This document shows positions 7,954 through 15,713 of a DNA stretch of 64,000 bases, in pieces. Source of the DNA: Sulfuricurvum sp. Its GTDB lineage: Bacteria > Campylobacterota > Campylobacteria > Campylobacterales > Sulfurimonadaceae. The DNA lies in the NCBI GenBank assembly GCA_028714915.1, contig JAQTLL010000003.1:62001-126000 (forward strand). Reading direction: 5' to 3'. The first letter of the stretch is position 1. Each line of letters begins with the position of its first letter. The notes under the pieces are model-generated. The model did no database searches and was not told where the DNA came from. It saw only the letters and a program-made list of their open reading frames with translations. The position numbers and the translations under genes are program-made.

Positions 7954-8081
7954 ATCAGCCCCTTTTGTAAACGTCAAAAAAAAACATTTAATAAATAATA
8001 TTGATTGATCTCAACATTATACTTAGAATGGCTTCTTTTTCGCTATTATTGCGCGAATAAGACACCACACTAGGAAACCCA

Positions 8082-9362
8082 TTGAAAGCATTCGCATTTT
8101 TAGTACTCACCATCACTTTAGGCTGGGGTGCTATGACTACTGGTACCATTCTCGACAAAACCTCCTCCAAACCCATCGAGAATGCCATTATTATCTCCGA
8201 AAGCAAAGAATATCGCAGTGATGTCAACGGAACGTTTAGTGTCCCAACCTCTCCCATTATAGGTGTTCGGGCAGTAGGGTATGAGCGAAAGTTCTACACA
8301 ACTGGCGGAAAAATGTATTTAAGCCGCTTTATCCCAAAAGCACTGTATCTCTCTAGTTTTGGGGCAACCAGCGGAAAAATCATGGGGAATGCAAAACATC
8401 TCATCCATACCACAGAGATTAATGCTCTCGTAATAGACGTTAAAATGGATCGTGGGCAAATTGCCTTTAAAACTGCCAATCCTATTGCCAATAAAATTGG
8501 TGCTCAAGAGATTATTTTATTCAAAGATATTAAAAAATTCGTTGCCGATCTTCACAAAGAGAAAATTTATGTTATTGCCCGTATTGTTTCGTTTAAAGAC
8601 ACCCCGTTTGTCACTGCCTACCCGCAATACGGAGTCAAAAAAGAGGATGGAACACTGTTCAAAGACAAAGAGGGATTGTATTGGATAGATGCCTCTCATA
8701 AAGCACCTCAAGACTATATTATCAGTATCGCCGCTGACGCCGCAGCCGCCGGATTTGATGAAATTCAGTTTGACTACGTCCGTTTTCCTGATCGTAAAGG
8801 AATCAAATTCTCCGTTGAAAATACCCAAGCCAACCGTGTCAAAGCGATTTCAGGATTTTTAGAAGCTGCACGTACTCATCTAGCACCGTATAACGTCTTT
8901 ATCTCTGCAGACATCTTCGGCTATGTGAGCTGGCATGATGCTGACATCGAAATCGGTCAACGCGTCGATGCTCTCGCACCGTATGTTGATTATCTCTCTC
9001 CGATGCTGTACCCAAGCGGATTTAATGCAGGAATTCCAGGATTTCCTAATCCTGTTCAAGCCAACTACGAGATTGTCAAGCACTCACTGGATAAGGCTCT
9101 TTTAAAATCAGCCAACTCTCCGCTGTGCTACCGTCCATGGCTTCAAGCATTTAAAGACTATGCTTTCGATCGACGCATATACGGTGACAAAGAGATTCGT
9201 GATCAAATTAAAGCAAGTAATGACTTTGGAAGCTGCGGATGGATTTTATGGAATCCTCGTAACGTTTATACGGGTGCTGGATTGATTCGTCTGGATCATA
9301 CGGCTGAAAAAAATATCGACAATCTGCTTCCTAAAGCACCTGTAACACAAAAAGAAATTTAA
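8082..9362 (+). CDS. exported putative glycoside hydrolase, DUF4015 family
   Basis: A 426-residue protein with a signal peptide (residues 1 to about 17). A small carboxypeptidase-regulatory-like beta domain follows (TGTILDKTSSKPIENA...DVNGTFSVP, about 20-60), then a TIM-barrel-like DUF4015 domain (about 110-410) with strands INALVIDVK, VYVIARIVSFKD-like, GFDEIQFDYVRFP and ISADIFGYV. The acidic residues in FDEIQFDYVRFP fit a glycosidase-like active site. The start is TTG with AGGA six bases upstream. It probably acts on the envelope or on an extracellular polysaccharide; the substrate is unknown. It is a single gene convergent with recR. Confidence 0.85.
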   Translation: MKAFAFLVLTITLGWGAMTTGTILDKTSSKPIENAIIISESKEYRSDVNGTFSVPTSPIIGVRAVGYERKFYTTGGKMYLSRFIPKALYLSSFGATSGKIMGNAKHLIHTTEINALVIDVKMDRGQIAFKTANPIANKIGAQEIILFKDIKKFVADLHKEKIYVIARIVSFKDTPFVTAYPQYGVKKEDGTLFKDKEGLYWIDASHKAPQDYIISIAADAAAAGFDEIQFDYVRFPDRKGIKFSVENTQANRVKAISGFLEAARTHLAPYNVFISADIFGYVSWHDADIEIGQRVDALAPYVDYLSPMLYPSGFNAGIPGFPNPVQANYEIVKHSLDKALLKSANSPLCYRPWLQAFKDYAFDRRIYGDKEIRDQIKASNDFGSCGWILWNPRNVYTGAGLIRLDHTAEKNIDNLLPKAPVTQKEI

Positions 9363-9390
9363 TAAGCCTGCCATAAGAATGGAAAAAAGG

Positions 9391-9960
9391 CTAAATACTC
9401 ACTCGATCTTCTAACGCTTTCGTCAGTGAGAGAATATCAACGTTTTCCAGACTCACTCCGGTGGGAACTCCCTGTGCAATTCGGCTAAAGCGGACATCAC
9501 ACTCAATAAGCTTGTCTTCGATATAGAGCATTACCCCTTGATTGGCAATAGAAGGGGTAAGGGCAAAAATAACTTCTTTTATCCCGCTGTTAATAATTGC
9601 TTTGAGATGAATCACGTCAAGTTCATTGATAGAATCAAGGACAAAATAACGCCCATCAAAAAGAGCATTTTCTTCAAACATCAAAATTTCTTTGGCATTT
9701 TCAACGATACATAAAATCTCATGATTTCGATGTTCGTCACTGCATATTGCACACAGTTCATCTTCGGAGAGACCTCCGCATGAACGACATTTTTTCAAAC
9801 TTGTTATGGCATTTTCAATAGCATGGGCAAGTTTGAGCGCACCAAACGTATCGTGCATCACCAAATGGTACGCAAGCCGTGTTGCCGATTTTTGTCCGAT
9901 AGTCGGAAGCTGTTGGAGCGCATCGACAAGGCGGTTAAATTTTTCTAAGGAGCGTTTCAT
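9391..9960 (-). CDS. recR: recombination mediator RecR
   Basis: A 189-residue RecR. It has an N-terminal helix-hairpin-helix (LQQLPTIGQKSATRLAYHL), a four-cysteine zinc finger CRSCGGLSEDELCAIC near residues 57-72, a Toprim domain beginning ILCIVENAKEI, and the C-terminal ITxGVPTGVSLE-like Walker-type loop (QGVPTGVSLEN). It loads RecA on gapped DNA together with RecO. It is slightly shorter than E. coli RecR (201 aa), usual for this phylum. It reads away from the glycine-zipper gene at 10081. Confidence 0.95.
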   Translation of the reverse strand: MKRSLEKFNRLVDALQQLPTIGQKSATRLAYHLVMHDTFGALKLAHAIENAITSLKKCRSCGGLSEDELCAICSDEHRNHEILCIVENAKEILMFEENALFDGRYFVLDSINELDVIHLKAIINSGIKEVIFALTPSIANQGVMLYIEDKLIECDVRFSRIAQGVPTGVSLENVDILSLTKALEDRVSI

Positions 9961-10016
9961 ACTGCCATTGTAGCAAAATATCTTTACTCTTTATAGCTCA
10001 TAGCAGCCTGGCGTAA

Positions 10017-10048
10017 TTCACTATTACTTCACAAAACCATTCTATACT
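10017..10048 (+). promoter_or_regulatory. tandem TTCAC box and -10, OmpR-family type
   Basis: Half-sites TTCACTA (10017-10023) and TTCACAA (10028-10034) are 11 bases apart on the same face of the helix. Eight bases later comes a -10-like TATACT (10043-10048). The same layout, TTCACAC twice at 11-base spacing and then a -10 seven bases on, precedes the other glycine-zipper gene at 11555. This is the arrangement used by OmpR/PhoB-type activators; the regulator is not identified. Confidence 0.5.
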
Positions 10049-10080
10049 TATATCTATAATTTGTGTTGAAGGAAATTACC

Positions 10081-10536
10081 ATGAAAAAACTATTATTTGC
10101 TTTAGCTCTTACAGCGTCAACAGTTCTTATGGCTCAGGATATGGTTGGAGGGCTTGTTGGTGGTGCTATTGGTGGAGTCATCGGAAATCAGTTTGGAGGC
10201 GGTAATGGTAAAATAGCCGCTACAATTGGCGGAGCAGCTCTTGGAGCAATGATCGGAAGCGAAGATCAAAGAGGTTATGAGGGAAATGGCTATCGTCAAT
10301 ACAATAACAACTATTCTAACTATAACGGTTACGAGACACGTGAAGTGTATCGCAGAGATCCTCAAATTATTTATTCTCAATCACGTGTCATTTATACACA
10401 GCCCCGTGTTATTTATGTCAATTCGGCTCCCAGTTACTACAGAGAGAGCCGCCGGGAACATGAGTGGCATGACAGTAACCGCTGGAGACATGAAGGGAGA
10501 GATTATGAAAATCAAGGCTATTACAGACATTTTTGA
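10081..10536 (+). CDS. exported glycine-zipper protein with Arg/Tyr-rich tail
   Basis: A 151-residue envelope protein. A signal peptide (about 1-20, cleavage after LMAQ) is followed at once by a glycine-zipper 2TM domain (GGLVGGAIGGVIGNQFGGGNGKIAATIGGAALGAMIG, described here in parts) at about 22-58 and a tail rich in Tyr, Arg and His. Start 10081 has AAGGAA eight bases upstream; the TTG at 10063 is less likely. Glycine-zipper proteins of this type (SlyB and 17-kDa antigen-like) sit in or across the outer membrane and often respond to envelope stress. It shares its core sequence and its promoter design with the gene at 11025-11555. Confidence 0.8.
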   Translation: MKKLLFALALTASTVLMAQDMVGGLVGGAIGGVIGNQFGGGNGKIAATIGGAALGAMIGSEDQRGYEGNGYRQYNNNYSNYNGYETREVYRRDPQIIYSQSRVIYTQPRVIYVNSAPSYYRESRREHEWHDSNRWRHEGRDYENQGYYRHF

Positions 10537-10642
10537 TCAAAAGCACGGTGCATCCCATTGATACACTATCAGTACTTTTATCAGCATACTAAAAAAATTA
10601 CCTTATTGTTTCAAATCATGTCACTATATACCAAAAAGTACT

Positions 10643-11014
10643 TTACTGCTGTATATTGACGAGAACTTTTCGCTCGCATTGACAATCCTCAAAATAGACC
10701 CAGCGTTCTTCATAGATCGGGGCTTGATTCGATACATTTGTTCTTTGTTGAACAACAGAAGCAGATGGGCTTCCTTCTACCACCATAGTTTGCGGTGTTG
10801 TATAAATAACAGTGGGTGATGTATCATAGACAACTGCCGGTCGTGAAGCAGCGTAACCAAGTGCTCCGCCGATCACAAAGGGAGCAACCCATCCTCCATA
10901 CCCCCAACCACCATAATAATGACCGCCGCCATATCCACGGTGCCCATAACCATGTGCCTGAAGAGAGCCTACGCTCATCAAAGCTACTGTTGCCAGCAGA
11001 ACTATTTTTTTCAT
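10643..11014 (-). CDS. exported Gly/Tyr/His-rich small protein
   Basis: A 123-residue secreted protein with a clear signal peptide (MKKIVLLATVALMSVGSLQA). A glycine, tyrosine and histidine-rich stretch follows (about 21-45), then a short hydrophobic glycine-rich segment (FVIGGALGYAA) and a C-terminal part with a CxC pair (EDCQCERKV). It lies ten bases after the glycine-zipper gene at 11025 on the same strand, so the two are an operon. The function is unknown; a surface or outer-membrane-associated role with its neighbour is inferred. Confidence 0.7.
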   Translation of the reverse strand: MKKIVLLATVALMSVGSLQAHGYGHRGYGGGHYYGGWGYGGWVAPFVIGGALGYAASRPAVVYDTSPTVIYTTPQTMVVEGSPSASVVQQRTNVSNQAPIYEERWVYFEDCQCERKVLVNIQQ

Positions 11015-11024
11015 GTGAGACTCC

Positions 11025-11555
11025 TTAAAAACTAAACGTGTTGATAACTTTAATTTCTTTCAGCGGCTGAGAACTCATTTTAGCAATATCTCTCCCATGA
11101 AATTTTGCATAGTTCATATAGCCTGTCATAACAGTGTCAGTCTGCGTATCGTATTGGGTAAAACATCGGCGTATTGTCTGATACCTTGTTTGTGTATCAC
11201 GATCTGCATTTTGACCCATCATAGTCCCCAGTGCGGCACCGCCGATCGTTGCCGCTACTTTTCCGCTTCCGCCGCCGATTTGATGTCCAAGAACACCGCC
11301 AATAGCACCGCCGACAAGTGCGCCGACAATATTGTTGCCGCCAGATTGCTGCTGAATAGCCACTTGCTGATCTTCACATACCTCGTGAGGAATATTTTTG
11401 GTTATTGCCGAATACACAGGTTCTGAATGGGTAACCGGAACATATTCTACCTCGTGCATATCATTCGTTTGAGCCTGCGAACCATATTCAGCAGACTGAG
11501 CCAGTAACGCTGTTGTGACAAAAATAAGAGAAGCAGATAAAACAATCTTTTTCAT
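11025..11555 (-). CDS. glycine-zipper 2TM outer-membrane protein
   Basis: A 176-residue protein with a signal peptide (1 to about 20, ending LLAQS), a polar linker and the glycine-zipper 2TM core (NIVGALVGGAIGGVLGHQIGG, then KVAATIGGAALGTMMG) at about 73-115. A C-terminal domain with a conserved RRCF and a TGYMNYAKFHGR-like segment resembles the 17-kDa/Rick_17kDa and SlyB families. It is the first gene of a two-gene operon with the Gly/Tyr-rich protein. Upstream, tandem TTCACAC boxes and a TATAAAAT -10 suggest control by an OmpR-family regulator. An AAGGA lies before the ATG. Confidence 0.82.
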   Translation of the reverse strand: MKKIVLSASLIFVTTALLAQSAEYGSQAQTNDMHEVEYVPVTHSEPVYSAITKNIPHEVCEDQQVAIQQQSGGNNIVGALVGGAIGGVLGHQIGGGSGKVAATIGGAALGTMMGQNADRDTQTRYQTIRRCFTQYDTQTDTVMTGYMNYAKFHGRDIAKMSSQPLKEIKVINTFSF

Positions 11556-11573
11556 ACGTTAATCCTTTAGAGA

Positions 11574-11606
11574 ATTTTATACCTCTTAGTGTGAAGTTAG
11601 TGTGAA
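11574..11606 (-). promoter_or_regulatory. tandem TTCACAC boxes with -10 TATAAAAT
   Basis: On the minus strand, TTCACAC occurs at 11606-11600 and again at 11595-11589, exactly 11 bases apart, then TATAAAAT at 11581-11574. On the plus strand the same bases read as a tandem TTAGTGTGAA. This is a perfect seven-base direct repeat with four-base spacers, as for PhoB or OmpR-type boxes. It lies 19 to 51 bases before the ATG at 11555. Confidence 0.6.
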
Positions 11607-11640
11607 CTGCTTAAAAAATAGTATAAAATATATGGCTTTT

Positions 11641-12438
11641 TTATTTATGTTGAGATTTTTTTACGGGCTTTACAGAAGTTGTAGGTTTTCCCTCAGTAGC
11701 TCCCAAAATTTTCTTTGCTTCATTCTCAACCGCTTGCTGGCGCAGCATATTCGTCAAATAGGTTTTAGCCTCTTCAAATGTTGCGGAATGTTCAGGCTTG
11801 ATCTCCTCCAGAAGAAGAATGTCCCACATCTCTTTACCGGCTGGCAGTTTGACAATATCACCCACCTGTTTCCCTTTGAGTTCATTGCTTACACTCTGTG
11901 GAAGTATTGATGCGTCAACCCATCCGATAGAACCCCCTTTTTGTTTTGTATTTTGATCTAAACTCTGTGTCGCTGCCAACGAAGTGAATAGCTGCCCTTG
12001 TTCATCTCCTGCTTTTGCTTTTAACTGATTGATAAGAGTATCGGCTGAAGTTTCCTCCATCACTACAATATGACGAAGTTTATAGCTGGGTGCTATATTT
12101 AGATCTTTTGCCTCACTAAAAACTTTTTTCAGTTCTTCGTCGGAGGGGTTAATACTGCTTGCAATTCGTTTTGACCACAAATCAAGGGCAAACGTTTCCG
12201 TAAAGCGGATATACTCAGGATCATTTTTGAGTTTTACAACAAGAGTTTCTGCAAGTTTAATCCGCTGAGTATATTCTGAGGATATTTTTTGTTTAACCTC
12301 CTCAGGAGCTTTATCAAAATCAATTTGCAACGCCTGTACGGCAAACTGTTTAATCTCATCGGAGCTTACAGGATGTGCTTGAAGGGAGGAAGTGATACTT
12401 AATCCCATGACAATGGAAGCGATAAAATGTTTTTTCAT
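11641..12438 (-). CDS. periplasmic SurA/PrsA-type peptidyl-prolyl isomerase
   Basis: A 265-residue chaperone-isomerase. It has a signal peptide (MKKHFIASIVMGLSITSSLQA), an N-terminal helical chaperone region, and a single parvulin domain at about 118-220 (YKLRHIVVMEE...GGSIGWVDASILPQ...GDIVKLPAGKEMWDILLLEE). A basic lysine-rich tail follows. The start at 12438 follows AAGGAA; the frame extends 19 codons upstream without a good site. The protein helps fold outer-membrane or secreted proteins. It follows the direction of the glycine-zipper operon, about 85 bases upstream of it, but has its own region, so co-transcription is uncertain. Confidence 0.88.
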   Translation of the reverse strand: MKKHFIASIVMGLSITSSLQAHPVSSDEIKQFAVQALQIDFDKAPEEVKQKISSEYTQRIKLAETLVVKLKNDPEYIRFTETFALDLWSKRIASSINPSDEELKKVFSEAKDLNIAPSYKLRHIVVMEETSADTLINQLKAKAGDEQGQLFTSLAATQSLDQNTKQKGGSIGWVDASILPQSVSNELKGKQVGDIVKLPAGKEMWDILLLEEIKPEHSATFEEAKTYLTNMLRQQAVENEAKKILGATEGKPTTSVKPVKKSQHK

Positions 12439-12622
12439 ACTGAATTTCCTTCTTTTATTTTCTATGGTGATTAGTTTATCGAAATTTGGTAACAATAAAA
12501 CCCTACTTACAACTTTTTTATATTATTGTTCAAAATCACATATAAAAATGTTTCCCATAACAACTTAAAAGCTTTCTATTTTCCTGATTATTGCATTTAG
12601 CCGTTTATGTCTTGACCGAACA

Positions 12623-12631
12623 TGTTATAAT
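12623..12631 (+). promoter_or_regulatory. extended -10 promoter for dnaJ
   Basis: TG-T-TATAAT at 12623-12631 is a perfect extended -10 about 98 bases before the dnaJ GTG. The TTGACC at 12612-12617 is only eight bases upstream and cannot be its -35. No CIRCE-type inverted repeat is visible nearby. Confidence 0.55.
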
Positions 12632-12658
12632 ACGCGTTATTGATAGAGATGACAAAAT

Positions 12659-12751
12659 ATGTCAAAACATCATAAAAAACGGATAAAAGAGATTATAAAA
12701 ATTCGTAAAAAAATTCTGGAGATTATGTGTGGAAAATTTAAGTTATTATGA
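12659..12751 (+). CDS. possible 30-aa basic leader peptide before dnaJ
   Basis: An ATG at 12659 opens a 30-codon frame rich in Lys, Arg and Ile that ends in TGA at 12749-12751, inside the first codons of dnaJ in another frame. It sits just after the promoter and before the dnaJ GTG. It could couple translation to dnaJ or be chance. No strong ribosome binding site precedes it. Confidence 0.25.
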   Translation: MSKHHKKRIKEIIKIRKKILEIMCGKFKLL

Positions 12752-13847
12752 AATTTTAGAGGTTACAACAAAAGCCAATGGTGACGAAATCAAAAAAGCG
12801 TATCGTAAAATGGCAAAACTCTACCATCCTGACCGCAACCCCAATGATTCTACTGCTGAACACAAATTTAAACTCTGCAATGAAGCCTATCAAGTCCTAA
12901 GCGACGATCAACAACGCTCTCTCTATGACCGTTATGGCAAAGAGGGATTACAAGGGGGAGGCGGTGGACGCAGCCGTGGTGGTTTTGATGATTTAGGCAG
13001 TGTTTTCGAAGAGATGTTTAACGGTTTTGCAGGGGGCGGTCGTAGCACTCGATCACGTGCTCCCAGTGATAAATTTCCTCTCGATATGGGTGTAGAAATG
13101 CGCATCAGCTTTAGAGAAGCCGTTTTTGGATGTGAAAAAGAGGTCAGTTTCAGCGCTAAAACTTCGTGTAAAACCTGTAAAGGAACAGGAGCAAAAGACG
13201 CGAAAGTCACCAGTTGCAGCCAATGTGGCGGCAAAGGACAAGTCTATGTCCGTCAAGGGTTTATGACGTTCTCACAAACCTGCCCTGCATGTCACGGCGA
13301 GGGGACAATGGCAAGTGAAAAATGTACCGACTGTAAAGGTAAAAGCTATACCGAAGCAAAAGAAAAAGTAACCGTCAAAGTACCGGCAGGAATCGATAAC
13401 GGTAACCGATTACGCGTTTCAGGGCGTGGAAACATGGGTAAAAGCGGGGTACGAGGTGATTTATACGTCACTTTCGAAGTGGAAGAAGACAGCCACTTTA
13501 TCCGGAATGGAAATGACGTCTATCTCGAAGTTCCCGTATTTTTCACCCAAGCCGTACTGGGTGAAAACATCACTATCCCCTCACTAAACGGAGAAGTGAC
13601 CTTGGAGCTCGAAACAGGAACCAAAGACAAGCAGCACTACCGCTTTAGAGGCGAGGGAATTGCCGATGTCCACGGTCGAGGAAAGGGTGATATGATTGCC
13701 CAAATTACCCTCACCTACCCTAATCGTCTCACATCAGAGCAAGAAGAGCTGTTGCAAAAACTCCAAGAGAGTTTTGGTATCGAATCCAAACCGCACGAGA
13801 GCCTTTTCGAGTCAACATTTGATAAAGTAAAAGGGTGGTTTAAATAA
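12729..13847 (+). CDS. dnaJ: chaperone DnaJ
   Basis: A 372-residue type I J-protein. It has a J domain with HPD near residues 33-35, a Gly-rich linker, a zinc domain with four CxxCxGx repeats ([32 protein letters not shown]) and two beta-sandwich substrate domains. The last repeat ends in serine rather than glycine. The start is GTG, with TGGAG seven bases upstream. DnaJ delivers unfolded proteins to DnaK and stimulates its ATPase. dnaK is not adjacent. Confidence 0.96.
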   Translation: MENLSYYEILEVTTKANGDEIKKAYRKMAKLYHPDRNPNDSTAEHKFKLCNEAYQVLSDDQQRSLYDRYGKEGLQGGGGGRSRGGFDDLGSVFEEMFNGFAGGGRSTRSRAPSDKFPLDMGVEMRISFREAVFGCEKEVSFSAKTSCKTCKGTGAKDAKVTSCSQCGGKGQVYVRQGFMTFSQTCPACHGEGTMASEKCTDCKGKSYTEAKEKVTVKVPAGIDNGNRLRVSGRGNMGKSGVRGDLYVTFEVEEDSHFIRNGNDVYLEVPVFFTQAVLGENITIPSLNGEVTLELETGTKDKQHYRFRGEGIADVHGRGKGDMIAQITLTYPNRLTSEQEELLQKLQESFGIESKPHESLFESTFDKVKGWFK

Positions 13848-13868
13848 CAACAAGCTATTATGATTCTA

Positions 13869-13874
13869 TATAAT
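13869..13874 (+). promoter_or_regulatory. -10 TATAAT before the HD-GYP sensor gene
   Basis: TATAAT lies 28 bases before the ATG at 13902 in the short gap after dnaJ. AAGGG at 13889-13893 is the ribosome binding site. Confidence 0.45.
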
Positions 13875-13901
13875 AGAGATTCAAAAATAAGGGCTCGTTA
13901 G

Positions 13902-15638
13902 ATGCAGAAACATCAATTTTCCAAAATTTTTCTGCTTATAGCCGTTTTTTGGACGTTAATGATTGGTAGTTTTATTCTTTTTTTAACCTACAATAAAGAC
14001 AAAGAAGTTAAACAACTCGCTCTCTTAGAAGCCAAAACCAGTATTAATAAAGATTTTGCCTATCGTTCATGGATCGCTTCAAAAGGGGGAATATATGTCC
14101 CTATCACGAAAGATTCCACCCCAAATCCTTATTTGCATGTTCCCAATCGTGATGTCAATACCACCAACGGTATGCAGCTTACCTTGTTTAATCCAGCATA
14201 CTCACTGCGCCAAATGACGGAGCATTATAGTCGCTTGTATGGAATAAAAAGTCATATAACAAGCCTAAAACTTATCAATCCCAATAATAAACCGCTTGCA
14301 TGGGAAATCAATGCATTAAAAACAATAGAACATTCAAGAGCTGATTTTTATGAAATTACCCCCTTAAAAGAACTCCGCTATATGCGTCCTTTTTATGTTG
14401 AGCAAGCATGTTTAAAATGCCATGGGTATCAAGGGTATCACATTGGAGATATTCGAGGAGGTTTATCCATCGTATTACCTCTTGAACGTTATTATGCCAT
14501 TTTTGTCAGTTCTACTATTTCCAATAATACAATACTGTTACTCCTTTGGATTATAGGATTAGTGGGGCTGTATTGGGGGTATCGTATCTCTAATGAAAAA
14601 GTCGATGAAAAACTGAGCCTGTATGAGCAAAATCTTTTTTCACTCGTCAGCTTGATTGAACAGCGTGATAACTACACTGCAGGGCATGGGCGGCGTGTTG
14701 GTGAATATTCACGCTTAATTGCGGCAAAAATGGGATTAGACTATACTCAACAAGAGGAGATATATCGTGCCGGAATGCTGCATGATGTCGGTAAAATTGC
14801 AATCCCTGATTCCATACTCCTTAAACCAGGGAAACTTGAGCCCATAGAAAAACAACTTATTGAAGAACACGTTAATGCGAGCTATGACTTACTCAGTAAA
14901 GTTGATATTTTTTCTTCCATTGCGGAAATTGTTCGGCATCATCATGAACGCCTTGACGGGAGTGGCTATCCTAACCGATTAAGGGGGGAAGAGATACCGT
15001 TCATGTCACAAATATTAGCAGTAGCCGATTGCTTTGATGCCATGACCACCAATCGTATCTACAAAGGGAGAAAAAATCTGACTCAAGCAAATGATGAACT
15101 CTCTTCTCTGCGCAATATCCTCTTTCGAGGAGATATAATAGATGCTGCACTGGAAATATTCTCCTCCATAAAACTCGAAGAGATTCCCTCTCAACGTCCT
15201 AATACACCCTTGGAAATGGAACGTTTTTCTTATTTTTATAAAGATCCCCTTACGAATGTGTACAGTACGGGCTATTTAAATTTTCTCTTTTTTGAACCTG
15301 AATTTAAAGAATATCAGATTCTCTATTTTATTAATTTACATCAAATGAATCGACTCAATAAAGAGCAAGGATGGGGAGCAGGAGATGAGCTTTTAAAACG
15401 CTACGCCCAATATCTGCAAGAGCTTTTCCCAGAATCTCCCATTCTCCGATATGAGGGAGATGATTTTATCATTTTTAGCAGGGATTCAGAGATAACTGAT
15501 CTCAAAGAAATGGTCCATCCAGAATGGATTGATGACTATTCAATTACTGTCTCATTGCAAGTATTAATGCATGAAAGATTTAATACCCACGATATTGATT
15601 CACTGCATGAAATACTCAAACAAGTATCGCTTGAGTAG
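13902..15638 (+). CDS. membrane haem-type sensor with HD-GYP and degenerate GGDEF
   Basis: A 578-residue signalling protein. It has a transmembrane helix at 9-29 and a periplasmic Tll0287-like (DUF3365) sensor domain with one c-type haem motif, CLKCH at 170-174. A second helix lies at about 205-225. An HD-GYP phosphodiesterase domain follows at about 240-430 (AGMLHDVGKIAIPDSILLKPG, HHHERLDGSGYP), with all metal-binding His and Asp residues in place. The C-terminal 130 residues resemble a GGDEF domain (DPLTNVYSTGYLNFL) but the signature reads EGDDF, so cyclase activity is doubtful. It probably degrades c-di-GMP in response to redox state or a small ligand. A second protein of similar plan is at 55.2-56.7 kb. 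Confidence 0.85.
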   Translation: MQKHQFSKIFLLIAVFWTLMIGSFILFLTYNKDKEVKQLALLEAKTSINKDFAYRSWIASKGGIYVPITKDSTPNPYLHVPNRDVNTTNGMQLTLFNPAYSLRQMTEHYSRLYGIKSHITSLKLINPNNKPLAWEINALKTIEHSRADFYEITPLKELRYMRPFYVEQACLKCHGYQGYHIGDIRGGLSIVLPLERYYAIFVSSTISNNTILLLLWIIGLVGLYWGYRISNEKVDEKLSLYEQNLFSLVSLIEQRDNYTAGHGRRVGEYSRLIAAKMGLDYTQQEEIYRAGMLHDVGKIAIPDSILLKPGKLEPIEKQLIEEHVNASYDLLSKVDIFSSIAEIVRHHHERLDGSGYPNRLRGEEIPFMSQILAVADCFDAMTTNRIYKGRKNLTQANDELSSLRNILFRGDIIDAALEIFSSIKLEEIPSQRPNTPLEMERFSYFYKDPLTNVYSTGYLNFLFFEPEFKEYQILYFINLHQMNRLNKEQGWGAGDELLKRYAQYLQELFPESPILRYEGDDFIIFSRDSEITDLKEMVHPEWIDDYSITVSLQVLMHERFNTHDIDSLHEILKQVSLE

Positions 15639-15672
15639 AGAATAAGTTTTTACTGGAGGGCATAGCATTCAT

Positions 15673-15691
15673 CTGTGTTCCTAGAACACAG
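15673..15691. terminator. hairpin between convergent genes
   Basis: A perfect eight-base stem, CTGTGTTC and GAACACAG, with a three-base loop lies between the convergent HD-GYP and ccsBA genes. There is no long T-tract on either side, so termination is only suggested. Confidence 0.4.
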
Positions 15692-15713
15692 AGAGAGTGA
15701 TAGAGGATAGAAT

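Noticed and set aside
12612..12631. TTGACC as -35 of the dnaJ promoter
   Set aside because: Only eight bases separate it from TATAAT; the TG extension explains the promoter without a -35.
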